From Candidatus Altimarinota bacterium (GTDB taxonomy: Bacteria; Patescibacteriota; Gracilibacteria; BD1-5; UBA2023): DNA of 64,000 bases. Below the pieces are notes generated by a model that was not told where the DNA came from, did no database searches, and saw only the letters and a list, made by a program, of their open reading frames with translations. Of the stretch, positions 44,136 through 58,300 are shown in pieces. A program made the translations under genes and the position numbers. The DNA is taken from the NCBI GenBank assembly GCA_028689205.1, contig JAQTWP010000004.1, forward strand, positions 1 to 64,000. The letters run 5' to 3'. Within the stretch, counting starts at the first letter, position 1; every line of letters starts with the position of its first letter.

Positions 44136-44254
44136 CTTTTGTAGAATATATTTCCAAAACTAAATATTACAATCTTATTCCTCCTTTCGAATTATTTATA
44201 TTTGTTGTTTTCTTTATATAGATATAAATATTTTTGTCAAAAAAATTAATTATA

Positions 44255-44280
44255 TAAAAAACAGACTCGAGGAGTCTGTT
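44255..44280 (-). terminator. Terminator of the 222-aa gene
   Basis: Stem AACAGACTC/GAGTCTGTT with a 3-base loop, followed in the minus direction by TTTTTT. Confidence 0.75.
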
Positions 44281-44315
44281 ATAATTTTATAGTTTTTATT
44301 TCACTTAATAGAAAT

Positions 44316-44984
44316 CTATAAACTATTAAGTGTAAACTTCAATTTATTATAATTAGTCCTTACTAGAGTTGCACTTTCTAGAGATAAATCCTTGTACATA
44401 GAGTTTCAAGTTGTTTCGAATTTTTTATAATATAAGAATTGGTTATTTAGGTTTTCAGCTAGATAATCTAGATCATTTATGATGTCGTATATTTCATAAT
44501 AATCTATTTTTCATTCGCTATATTTTGATTTTGTAAGTGATTTGATTCCGCTTATGAATTTTAGAGCATCGCTGTATTTGGAATTATAAGTAGCACTTTT
44601 GAAACTGTAACTATTAATTTTTATGGCATCTAGTTTATCGAATTCTACGTCATTTCATAGTACATTGTCTTTAAAAAAATCAGATTTTGATTCATTATTA
44701 TTTGTACTAATTCAATTCAAATTAAGTAAATTATAATAATTCTCTTCATTAGTTCTACTTGAAGTGTAGTTACTATAATTATTCTGATAATTGTAATTCT
44801 GATAATTGTTGTAGTTATAAGAGGTATTATAATTGTAATTATAGTTGGAGTTATAATTATTATCTCAGAAACAATAGGTTACATATTGTCCATTATAAGG
44901 GTAATTATAATAACAATCAGCGTATGTGTTTTGAATTGCAAAAATATAAAATAAAAATATACTTGCAATGATAGCTTTTTTCAT
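44316..44984 (-). CDS. Secreted Asn/Tyr-rich small protein
   Basis: 222 residues. The signal peptide (KKAIIASIFLFYIFAIQNTYA) is followed by a low-complexity Asn/Tyr/Gln region (about residues 23-80, e.g. NYNSNYNYNYN) and a mixed helical C-terminal part. Stop is TAG. Not recognised. Prion-like Asn/Tyr composition suggests an extracellular, possibly aggregating or adhesive segment; this is inference. Confidence 0.7.
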
Positions 44985-45065
44985 AGGACATAAATTTATT
45001 GATAATAGTTTAATTTATAGTGTCTTAAGTAATTTTGTCAAGTATTTTTTAATTTTATTTTAAAA

Positions 45066-46082
45066 GTGAAAAAAAATATATTTTCCTGAGTTGTATTATT
45101 ACTGTTTTTTGTAGTAATCCTTCTTATTTCTTGAATTATTGGATGATTGCAATTTATTGTTTCAATTTGTAGTTATTGATTAATTTTTTATATTTTCCAT
45201 ATACTTTGGTCCAAGATTACCAAAAAACCAATCAAGAATTATAAAGATTTTGCGCTATATTTCATTAATAGAATTAGTATTCTTTTAGTATCTTTCATTT
45301 CATTATTTGGTTCTTTTATATATTACGAAAATTATCTAGAGCCAGCATTATTACCAGAATTCACTCTTAGTAATTGACAAAAAACAGTAGTATTCCAATG
45401 AATGGCTCATATTGGAAGTGAGAATTTTTACACTAAAATAAAAAATAATATCATAGAGAATAAAAAAGCTTGATTTGTGCTTTTTTATGAATGAGTGAAG
45501 CTTGGTAAAAAAGAGAATATGGACAAATTCGATAGACTTATATGATTTGAATTCAATAAAAAAACTTATTCTAATTTATCTAAGATGTATTGATTAAGTG
45601 CTCAGAATAACCAAGATTTCCTTAATTTGGTTAATTCTAAGGATTATAATACAGATGTTTCTATGGATACTATTATTGCTAAGTATGAAAAAAAGCATTG
45701 AACAATTACAAAAGATAAAGTATATAATAAAATTTCTCAAACTCCTCTAAAAATGGATGATATAATTAATCAAACAGTTAATTTGATGACGCCGAAGGAA
45801 CTTGAGGTACTTATTCAAGTTAATAGAGCAATAATGAATTTTATAATAAAGAATGAAAATGTCCGTGATATGCTTTTGGAGTCTTCTGGACAAGGTAATT
45901 TGTTTGATATTATTTTAGATGACAGGAATGCTATTATAGTGGACGCAATTAATACTTCAAAAGAAAATAAAATCCATATTCTATATGGTCTGATGCATTT
46001 TAATTGAGTTTGGAAAGCTCTTCAAGAATGAGATTCTAACTGGAAAGTGGTTAATATTAGATATTTCAAACCCATAGATTAA
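45066..46082 (+). CDS. TraB/GumN-like membrane protein
   Basis: 338 residues. Two N-terminal transmembrane segments (about residues 5-65) and a third near 85 precede a TraB/GumN-type domain: TVVFQGMAHIGSENFYTKI, then FVLFYEGVKLGKKENM, LMTPKELEVLIQVNRA, a central DDRN, and HILYGLMHFNGVWKALQ. The two GxxH-like motifs (GMAHIG, GLMHFNG) are the family hallmark. Some relatives are metalloproteases, but activity here is unproven. The GTG start is chosen as the first codon before the hydrophobic segment. Confidence 0.7.
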
Positions 46083-46169
46083 TTATTTGATTTTCTGGTG
46101 CTTTTCCATACAATTTGCAAACAAATTCAAATAAAATTGTAGAATTTTATATATATTAATAAATAAATA

Positions 46170-48119
<1,950 letters not shown>

Positions 48120-48133
48120 AAATTGTAATATAT

Positions 48134-48163
48134 TTGACAATTAATGATATTTAGTTATATAAT
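48134..48163 (+). promoter_or_regulatory. Consensus sigma70 promoter
   Basis: TTGACA (48134-48139), 18-bp spacer, TATAAT (48158-48163), 28 bases upstream of the ATG at 48191. Both boxes match the consensus exactly. Confidence 0.65.
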
Positions 48164-48190
48164 TAGTTATCAATTAATATTTATCAAAAA

Positions 48191-48817
48191 ATGAAAAATT
48201 CAAATGATATTGATTTTTTGTCTTGAAAAGCAAAAATATCAAATATAAATAAAGGCATAGAGCCTATAATAACTAGGAGAAAAACTAAGAAGAAAATATT
48301 TTCAATTATTCCTTTTTGTGATGATGGTTTGGAAGCTTTTTCATCTCAGCCAAATATGTTCGTAGAATCTGAACACGATGAAAATAGTCAAATAATTCCT
48401 GACAGAGCCATGTATTGATTAGATGCTCAGAATCCTTCTTACAAAATCATTCAAATAATGTGAAATACACAAGCTAAGTTAATAGCAGAATCTAATAAAG
48501 ATCACTGAAGAACTTATAATAAAACCCCGATTTCTGAATTAACAGATATACCGGATTGGCTAAGGAATGATTTAACTTTAGGTGAACTTATTAACACTTG
48601 AATTGGAGGATTGATTTTTTATATTCATTATTCAAAAGAAACCATTAAGGAAATGAAACTAAAATTCGATAAGTGATTTGTTTATTTTGATTGACTCAAG
48701 TATATTTTCAAGAAAATATCTTGTACAAAAAAAGTTGGAGATGAAATATTTGAAATGAATGAGGAGGAATATAAGGAAATGTGAAAACTTGAAATGCAAA
48801 GTTTTTTAAAAACATAA
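48191..48817 (+). CDS. Unknown protein (208 aa)
   Basis: No family recognised. Soluble and charged, with a basic N-terminal region (GIEPIITRRKTKKKIFS-like), a short aromatic/acidic middle and no signal peptide. It is followed by a glycosyltransferase 3 bases downstream and shares its promoter, so a role in glycan synthesis or its control is conceivable. Confidence 0.65.
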
Positions 48818-48820
48818 AAA

Positions 48821-49990
48821 ATGAAAAAAATAGCTGTTTTCCATGATCATTTCATGTATAGATGATGATGAGAACGTCTAATTACTTTACTTGCAAAAGC
48901 TCTTAATGCTGACCTAATATCAGGTTTTTTTGATGAATGAAGTTTGGATCCTAGAGAAGTTTGATTTAGCTGAAATATAATAGAAATTACAAAACCAGGA
49001 TTTACTTTTTTTGATAAAAGAAGTTACCAAGTTGAGAAACAAAAAGATAGGAGTTTCCTTAAATGAACAAGTTTTATTCTTATGAAATGATTGCGTCATC
49101 TTGCTCTCAAGATAGCTATTTTATTCCAGACAAAAATACTTAGAGAATATGATATTGTAATCTTTAGTTGAGATTGAATCTGAGCAGTTAAGAATTGCAA
49201 AAAAGATGCAAAAAAAATATACTATTGCCATACTCCACCAAGATATTTATATGACCAAAAAGAAGTTTATCTTACTAAGGTTCCTTTAATTCTAAAACCA
49301 GCTTACTTACTAGCTTGTTATTTTTTTGAAAAACTTTATAGAAGAGATTTTGCCAAAATGGATATTATCCTTACTAATTCAAAAAATGTCCAAGCTAGAA
49401 TCAAACATTTTCTTTGAAGAGATTCACAAATAGTTTATCCGCCAGTTGATATTTCTTTTTTCAAACCACTAGAAACTAAGTCAGATTATTATTTTAGTTG
49501 GGCACGTCTTACACAGATAAAAAGAGTTGATAGAATAGTTGAAGCTTTTATACAAATGCCAGATAAAAAACTAATTATTTCTCACGGAAGTAATGATCCA
49601 GAAAAACTAAATATAGCAAAAATGATTGCCGGACACGACAATATAAAAATGGTGGAATCCCCGAATGATACTGAACTTAGACGTCTTATAAGTGAATCTA
49701 TCGCGACAATATTTATTCCTGTAGATGAAGATTTTTGAATGACACCAGTAGAATCAATGGCATGCTGAGTACCTGTAATTTGAGTGAATGACGGTTGAGT
49801 AAAAGAGATAGTTATAAACTGAGAAACTTGAATATTAATTAGCTCAGAAGCAAGAATAGAAGATATTAAAAAAGCGGTTATAGAGATGGATTTAGCTAAG
49901 AGTCTAAGTTTAAAAGATAATTGTATAAAAAGAGCAAAGGTTTTCTCACTTGAAACATTTGAGGAAAAAATTAAAAATGTAGTTAACTAA
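48821..49990 (+). CDS. Glycosyltransferase, GT4-like
   Basis: 389 residues. The N-terminal acceptor domain starts IAVFHDHFMYRGGGERLI (three UGA Gly in a row) and has YYCHTPPRYLYD. The donor domain has YYFSWARLTQIKRVDRIVEA and the nucleotide-sugar site DEDFGMTPVESMACGVPV followed by NDGGVKEIV. It resembles the glycosyltransferase at 18186 in overall plan (GGxE, HxPxRYL, EDFG..PxExMAxG). The sugar and acceptor are unknown. Confidence 0.88.
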
Positions 49991-50325
49991 AAAATATTGA
50001 AGAGAATTCCAAGAAATTCCTTATATTAGAGAGGTCTTATTAAGATATAACTTTATTGAAGAAGAACTGATAGATGAATTTATAAGCAGAATTCTTAGAA
50101 TAAGAGAATTATTGATAAAAATGTATCTAGATAATTCAAATTACGGATCTCAGATTTAAAAAAATAGAAGATGAAGTGATAGAATCCGAAATAAAGGATT
50201 ATTTTGAAAATTGGTATATAACCAAAGAATTAACCAAGAAATTATATGATATTTTAAAACTAAACGAAGACAAAAGGAATAATAAGGAAATAAAAAAACA
50301 CTCCTATCATTTTCACTTATCTTAA
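49977..50325 (+). pseudogene. Frame-shifted remnant of a small gene
   Basis: Two coding-like pieces lie in different frames. The first (about 49983-50159) reads LTKKYGREFQEIPYIREVLL... and is cut off by TAG right after its candidate ATG (49977). The second (to TAA at 50323-50325) reads KKIEDEVIESEIKDYFENWY... one base out of register across the A-run near 50160. I read this as a decayed gene or a frameshift; family not recognised. Confidence 0.4.
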
Positions 50326-50337
50326 TATCAAAGCAAA

Positions 50338-51807
50338 TTAATTAAGTAACTTATTAAGCTTACTAAATAAAACATAATATTCGTAGCTGTTTTTATTGAT
50401 TGCAGGGTAGAGTTTATGGTATTCATTTCAGAAATACACACCTTTATCATCTATTGAATATCCGAATCACTCCCATTTAAAGATATTATTAAAGCTATCT
50501 TTTGATTTTACTGCTCATATATCAATTAAAATCTTTCAATCTTTATTACAGAAATATTTTAGCTCTCAATTTGACCATACTGAAAAAATATCACTGGATA
50601 CTCAAACCACATTAATAGAAGGCAAATTTGAAAACATTTTTTTCAGATCATTGATGATAGAATCATATTTAACTTGAGTTTTTTTGAGCTCAGAATTCAA
50701 AATTAAAATTATTTCATCCAATATTTTTATAGATAGTTGATTATTTTCTGTTTCCAATGGGGGTGAATAATTTTTAAAATTGGCAATTAAGTTTTCAAAA
50801 AATTCTTTACGTTTAATCGCTTCATCTAAGGCATCATTTCAAAATCTGTCTTTCAACCTTAAGTCTGCCCCCTTGCCAATAAATTCCCTAAGAAGAGCTA
50901 TTCAATCTGAAGTATTTCTATATATTTTTTTAGATTTTTTTGATCAATCTGGATTTTTTCTATCATCTTCAACCCCAATCGGATTACTTATAAATTTAGC
51001 ATTTTCTATATAATCAGTAAGAATGTATGGTACATGTTCAAAATCTATTTTTGCTCCGCTATCTAAAAGTATTTTTGCCATTCTTTCATCTCACGATCAA
51101 ACAGCTCTGGACATTGGAGTCCATTTGTAATACTTTTCATGGCTTATCTCATTAATATCAGCACCTAAAGCTATAAGTTTTTTCATGATTTTTGGTTCAT
51201 GATGGTTCAAACATGAGATCAAAAGTGTATTATTATTTTCGTTTATATCATCAATTTTCATTCATTTACTGATTAAATAATCGAAAATCTCCTCGTTTCA
51301 AAATGTAATTACATAATGCAAATATGATCCCCAGTTTGATTTAAGACTTAAGTCAGATCAAGCGTCTACAAGCATCTTAACAATTTCAAGATTTTTCGAA
51401 TATATGGCTCAATTTAAGGGGTATTCTCAATATTTTCAGCTACCTATGTTTAATTCAGGTTTCAGCTCTAAAAGCTTTCTTATTAATTCAATATCACCTT
51501 TACTGCACAATTCTTTAAATATAAGATCTCAGTCACTAGTACGGGCATTAATTCTTCATTTGCCTTTTTGGAAATATTTAATTGTTGCTCATTCTCCTAA
51601 AATTGACTCAAAAAGATAAAGCTCATAACTATTTATTGTTTCAACACTGTCTTTTGTGTTTTTAACCAACTTTTTAACATTATCTTTCTTTATGTCGGTT
51701 GTGTTTGCTTTGGAATTTACCCCATCCTTTATTTCAATACCTTCTGCTTTAATATCAGCATTAGCAAGAAATCAAGAAAGTACAATTATTGGCAAAAACT
51801 TTTTCAT
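50338..51807 (-). CDS. Secreted ankyrin-repeat protein
   Basis: 489 residues. A signal-like N-terminus (KKFLPIIVLSGFLANADI) is followed by ankyrin repeats of about 33 residues from residue 85 to about 230: GDIELIRKLLELKPELNIG, YSKNLEIVKMLVDAGSDL, GNEEIFDYLISKGMKID and EPKIMKKLIALGADINE. The last third is not repeat. Exported ankyrin proteins in small bacteria can be effectors, but this is speculation. Confidence 0.85.
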
Positions 51808-51910
51808 TTCTTAAAAAGATAAGGAGATAATTTTTGTTTTATTTATACCTAAAAAGATGTAATAATCAAATATTTCTATTAAGAGATGTTTAATAGTTTA
51901 TATTCAACTC

Positions 51911-51957
51911 GTGGACTGGCCGAGATTCACCCTTCCGCTTCGCTTCCGAGCATAAAC
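51911..51957. repeat. Duplicate of the tRNA-Lys 3' end
   Basis: GTGGACTGGCCGAGATTC (51914-51931) repeats the 3' part of the tRNA gene (52042-52059 region). The sequence then departs from the tRNA. This could be an attachment-site or insertion scar. Confidence 0.6.
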
Positions 51958-51992
51958 TTTGAATTCAATCAATCATACATATTTCAAAAATT

Positions 51993-52028
51993 AAAATACT
52001 CCCAAGCTAACGCTTAGGAGTATTTTTT
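51993..52028 (-). terminator. Hairpin downstream of tRNA-Lys
   Basis: Stem AAAATACTCC/GGAGTATTTT with AGC-TAAC-GCT tip; in the minus direction it is followed by a T-rich tract, so it probably ends the tRNA transcript. Confidence 0.65.
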
Positions 52029-52039
52029 AATTTTCAAAT

Positions 52040-52115
52040 TGGTGGACTGGCCGAGATTCGAACTCGGGACCATCGCCTTAAAAGGGCGTTGCTCTACCTA
52101 CTGAGCTACCAATCC
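52040..52115 (-). tRNA. tRNA-Lys (anticodon UUU)
   Basis: A 76-base gene. Acceptor stem GGATTGG/CCAGTCC pairs with one G-U, the D-arm has TAGCTCAGTAGGTAGAGC, the loop CTTTTAA holds anticodon TTT, and the T-arm is CGAGTTCGAATCTCG. Discriminator A and the CCA end are encoded. MnmA, encoded at 7032-8129, would thiolate its U34. The anticodon stem has an A-A mismatch at its outer pair. Confidence 0.95.
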
Positions 52116-52245
52116 ATATTGGTTTTTCGGAACTAAATTCAGTTCCAATTAATTTACAGTGGGCGTATTTTATAAATAAATAACATTTTGTCTAATTTTT
52201 TTTTAAAAAAGTATTTTTTAGGTGATATTTTCTTGGTGTTTTTAT

Positions 52246-52273
52246 TTGCAAACTATATAAAATATGATAAGAT
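52246..52273 (+). promoter_or_regulatory. Probable promoter of the giant protein gene
   Basis: TTGCAA (52246-52251), 16-bp spacer, TAAGAT (52268-52273), about 70 bases upstream of the ATG. It resembles the element at 31983-32011. Confidence 0.4.
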
Positions 52274-52341
52274 GTGGAAGATGCTAAAAACAGAGCTTAA
52301 GGCATATAAATAAAAGATAAATTACAAATAAAATAACGTTA

Positions 52342-55300
52342 ATGTTTCAAGAAACTTCATATACCAAAATTCAACGCTATATTTCAAAATTATTGATTTT
52401 CTCAATATTTTTTTTGAACACCTTCCAAATCCCTCTTTTAGAGCAAACTAAAGCTGAATCTGCAAGCAATACTCAGATTGTTTCAATTATAGTTAATGAG
52501 AAAGTATATTGATCAATTAGTTCCAAATTAAAAAGATACGCTGCTGATATACAAGCAAAATTAAATAATACAAAAGCACTAATATATAAAGTACCTGACG
52601 ATATTACTCCTCAAAAAATAGCTGCTCTTAATGAAAAACTTTTCTATGAATGAGATTCTGTGTGATGAGTTTCAAATAAGAATTCAAGACTTGTAGGTAC
52701 TATTTTGGTTTGAGATATACCTTTACCGGTAATACATAATAACGAAAAAACCTTTTTAAGTATTTATCCGTACATTGATTTTAATCAAAAAAACTTCATT
52801 TATAATTATAAAACTTGATTCTATGAAGTATCAAGCGAAAATATGAATGATACTAATCCAGATATTTGGCACTCAGTAATTGCTCCTAATACCTGAGACG
52901 ATAACAAAGATAGAATTAAACTAAATGAATTCTTCGATAAAGATCATGATTATTATGAGAATCAGTGAATATATTCATCTTCTCAAACAGAACAAGAGCC
53001 TTATGTTTTTTATTATGATGGAAAAAGAGATGCAGAATCATCTTCTTATTCTCTTTGGAAATGATATGAATTATATATTCAAAATATTGAAGATTTAGCG
53101 TACAATCGCTACAATAAATATCTAGCCAAAAAACTTTCAGATTTATTCTATGGTAACACTCAAGATGAAACATCTAATCTTTTTAAAGATGCATGAGCTG
53201 CAAATCCAGATTTACTTGCTTATGTTAATTCTAATTTAAGTAATTCATCACCAGATACTAGTAGTGTTCCTGATGTAATGACCAAACAAATTATCACAGC
53301 CGTTACCAAACAATTTTTCCAGGTTTTCAATGAAAAATATATATGAGATATTCTTAAATTTGCCTATAATACATGAAGATATTGAAATACTAATTCGACT
53401 AGAGTTGATACAGTTATTTCAACAATTTCCAAAAAAGATAATCTTATGAAAAGATTATTAAAAGATACTAATACTTCTATGGAATGAATAGTTGATAATA
53501 TTCTCAAAAAATGATTAGCTCGTAATATTGCATTGCCAATAAAAGTCGAAGAATCCAAACATCATATCTATGAAATTGATAATTGAGAAGGGTCTTGGTC
53601 ATGTGATTGAAGAGATTTAGCGGCTTATGATCAATTCGGAAGTAGTTGAGTTTGAACACTTGAGAATTTTTATTATTGAAAAATAGGTTCGAGTTTAATT
53701 AAAACTAATGAATGTAGTATTTATAGATGATCATCAAGAACATCAGATAACAAATCTTTATTGGTTGAATCAACAAGGGTTCAGAATCTTAGTGAAGCAA
53801 GAACAACTGAAGATACTACACTATTGCAAAATTCTCCTAGTGCCGCAAAATGTTTTCCAGCTTGAACTCCACAAACTATGTCTTTTTGGGGAGGATACTC
53901 TATATTTAATATTGATCAAGCTGCACTTGCATCTTGAGATACTAATTGAAATTTATTACCTCTAAAAGCTACTGATTATAGAAGAGCAACAAAACCAATA
54001 TTTGATATTGTTTGATGATCACAAATCGGATATGATAAAACTTCTGACAATCAAATAATAAAAAAAGATGTTGCCTGAAATGATATTAAGACTGTTTCTC
54101 CAAAGGATTGTCTTGATTTTAATTGGTTATATACAGGTCCTGATAACCTTGCAAACGAAAAATCAAGCTGTATTAGTAATTATTCGAATCATGAATCAAA
54201 ATACGCTTTCGAACCCTACTCTTGAAATACTTTTGAAGAACTATTCAAAAATATAGACAGTTGAAAAATATATTTCAATGATGGTAAATGATCTACTTAT
54301 CAAAATAGATATATTTTCCTTGATTGACAAAAAGTAAAAGAAAAAGTAGAAAACGCAGATCAATGTCTTACTAATTCTCAATACATTACGTACTCTAAAT
54401 ATTATTTCAAAAAAATATACTGAGTTGTAGAACATAAATCGCCAACAGATGAAGAATATGGTGCTCAATTAAAGAATATGACTACTCCATCATTGCCAGT
54501 TGACCGCAATAGATATGTTGATTTTGTGAGTGCGAAATGAAATCAAAAAAACTTTGAATATCCTAATTTGTTCAGAATTATAATCTCCAATCCTAAGGAA
54601 TTAACGTACGAATGAGCAAAATCCAAACTAAAAACATATCTTGATAAAAAATCTCAAGAACTAAATGCAATAATAAATTCAGAAAATCCATCTGGATTAA
54701 GTTGATCTGATTTAGAGATTTATAATAAACTTAAAACCGGAGGTAGCTATCCAACTGCAATTAATTTCTTTGAAACACTATCTAATAATCCAAAAATTAT
54801 AGATGAAGTTATAAAAAATGTCTTGTGGCAAAATCTTAATTCTATTGAATTAAAATATCAATATGTATTCGAACATAATCTTGATATTGATTGAAATTCT
54901 CCTTCAGTTGACGCTTGACATAGAAGTGACTATGAAGTTGTTTATCTTGGTTGAAAATGAGATTCGAACAATATGTTTATCAAACTTGATCCAGAAAAAT
55001 CAAAAGAAGATAAATGAGCTGCACTAGATATTAAAAATAAATTCTTGGCTTTTAAGTCTGCTCTAGATGCATCCAAAATATCAAAAGATTCAACAGCTAA
55101 TCCAAAAACGGAGTTCAAATGTTGACCTCCTGATGGAGTGCCAATTTTTGAATGGATGTCAGCAATAATGTGCCGGTTAAAGACTCTTGTGCCACCAGTT
55201 TCTGTACAAGCTTGAAAATGTAGTAGTAATTCTTCTAGTTCAAGCGATTTATGACAAACTAATTTTGGTTGAGAATTAGAAACAATCACTAATCCTATTT

Positions 55301-58300
55301 ACCTTGAGGACAAAGATCAAAATCAAATACCTGATTGAGCTGAATTAATAGATTATAATAAAGGTTGAGATATTGAGATTATATCAGATAGGTGAATGTA
55401 CGGTTATAACAAATCAATCAGAATTAAAGCTAATTTGCTTAATTATGGTAAATTAATTGCAGTTGATAGCTCTTCAAAAGTTAATTTTGATGTTGAAGAA
55501 ATAATTGCATATAGTTGAAGTCAATATAATACTGTTTATAACAAAACTTGAAATCAAGAATCTATTAGGAATAGGAATAATATTAATGCATATATTAATT
55601 TTGCACCAATATCTATAAAAGCTAATAAATGAGTTGCAGATTATGCTTTCTCTTCAAAATCATCTGACGTTGATGTAATTATTAGAGCTTCAATATCAAC
55701 AAAAGATAAAAATGGTAAAATTGCAGTTTCTAATGAATCAGAAGATTTTGTAGTTAGAATTAGATGAATAAGTATATCTATTTCGTCAAAAGTTTATTTC
55801 AAGAACAATAGTACCTCATCAACTTCTAGCATTGACGCTTGAGAAGTAAATAAAATTGAATTCAGCTTAAAGACAATAGATAAAAATAATAAGCCTTTTG
55901 AGAATAATTTTACACCATTTAAGTTGGATTTGATTAATTCTATTACTTGAGAAAAAATCTTAAGTTGAGTTACAGTTGAATCTTCATCTTATTCTTATAA
56001 TTGAGAAATATTAAAAAAAACATGAAATTATAAATTTAATTTCACAGACGTAGAATGAATAGAATGAACTCAGAATTTGACTGTTAATCCGGGGAAAATT
56101 TGAGAAATCAGATTAACATCTTCTTCAACACAATTCGTCAAATGAAGTGAAGTTGATGTTTTTGCAGAATTATTCGATAATAATAATAACCGTGCAACTT
56201 GAGAATTATTCAATGTAAAATGAGAAATAAGCGGGAATTGAGTTTTTGAAGATGGTAATTCAAAATCCATTACAAGATGACTTCTAGAATGATATTCTAA
56301 TTTTAGAGTTAAATCTGATTGAAACCCTTGAACTATAACAATAAAATTCAGTGTTGAAAATACTAATATTTCAAAAGAAATAAAGCTAGAATCTATTGAA
56401 TCTGCAAAAATCAAACTAAATATTGAAAATAGTAATAATATTATAGCAGGATGAAATAAACATAAAATTTCTATAAGTGTTATTGAAAATAATGAAAATA
56501 ATAAATTGCTTGATAAGTTTAATTGAGTGGCTTATTTTGATTTCCCTGAACTTAACTGAGTTATCGTTAATAATTTTGTAAAAATAAAAAATGGTAAATC
56601 AGAAGAAGATGTTTATTTATTTCCAGGAATAGTTGCATCAAAAAATATAAAAATTAATGCGTCAGTTCCTTGAGTAGATAAAATAGAATGAAATATAATA
56701 TCTGTTCTTCCAGATAAGCCAATGTATGTTGGGCTTGTTAATTCTAATCCAAAATTAGAAGCAAAAGCTTGAGAAAAAACAACTATAAAAGCAGCATTGT
56801 ATGATAGATATTGAAATATAACTTACAACGATTCTAGTCATTCTATAAAATTCCAAATTCCTGAAGAATATCAAAAATACGCAGAATTATCTTGAGGTAA
56901 ATATATTCAAAGTGAAGTTGCAACTTCTTGAATTGCAAAAATTGATGTTTTTGCTACAGATATTCCAGGTTCAGCTTATATTATTGCAGAAGCCACTTCA
57001 CCATTAGAAAATAATTCTTTTGTAGTAAAAGATGAGGCTTGATGAGAAATCACAATTAAGTGAATGTCTCAGAATGTAACAACACTTGATTCTTATTATT
57101 TATTTAATAAATCCAAATTAGATAATATAGATTATAACTGATTATATTCAGTTCTTCAAGGTGCAGATTATTGAAATCTTACTCATCCTGGATATCTTGC
57201 TTGAGAAATACTATTCAATAAATGAGGAAGATCTTTGGCAGTTTCCAGTGTTCTTAATAATCCATATTTTAGAGAAATTGCATTCTGATTTACTCCAGGT
57301 GGTAAATTCATAGCAAATAGCGAATGATCAAAAGATCAAAGTTTTTCTCTAGAACCAGAAATAAGCACAACAACTCAGTGAACTGCGATTAATTTATATG
57401 ACTCAGTTTATAAAGATTTAATTGCTAGAGCTTGGCTTAATTTTGATAATAATGCAGAACTTATAGACTGTTCAACTAATGATGATATTAATCTTTCAAA
57501 ATGTAGCATCCCACAAAACAAAACTTTTATAGTATTAAAATGAATTGGATTAGTAACAACTCAAAAAGAATGAGATAGCATTTCAATAATGCTTAATAAT
57601 TTCAAGGTTTTCACAATCGACAATAAATGAAAAATAATAAAAGACCCAGGAGTTAGTCTAGAATTGGATTCGAACGCCATATGAAATATGCTATGAGTGA
57701 AAATAGTAATGAACAAAGAAAATATTTGATATTTTTGATTAAAATTCAATACTAATTCAGTTACAGTAAAGGATTCTGAAGAGTTCCCTAATATACTTGC
57801 AAGCAATAAAAATCAAATTGTAATTGAACATATTTCTCCAGATTATTATTTTGATAATAGTTACCTATGAGTTTCATCTCATTGAGCTAGATGAATAATG
57901 TTTTATAAGCTTGATAATAGCAATGAAAGTATAGATAAAGATTTGGTTACAAGATGAGAAAAAACTTGATTAGAGAATTATACTGAAGAAGCCTGAATTG
58001 GTTGGTGAGGTAAAAATAAAATGCTTCTTGAATTTGCTGGATGAAATAATATTTGAGATTCAACTAAATTTTATCAGACTTATTCAATGATAAATCTCGG
58101 TGATCCTGTAATTAAACTAAATACACAGAAGGCAAAAGACTCAGACTTTGATAAATCAATTGGAAAAAGAATTCTAGAAGAAAAAAGCTCTCCAATAGAA
58201 AATTATAAAAAGCTTGATTTCAATGGAGATAACGTTGATGATTTGGTTGCTTTTTATGAAAATTGAAACATAGAGCTTCTTGCAAATTATGAGTGAAATC

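Noticed and set aside
44180-44185. Second AGGAGG as the ribosome site of an extra small gene
   Set aside because: The nearest possible starts run into stops within a few codons.
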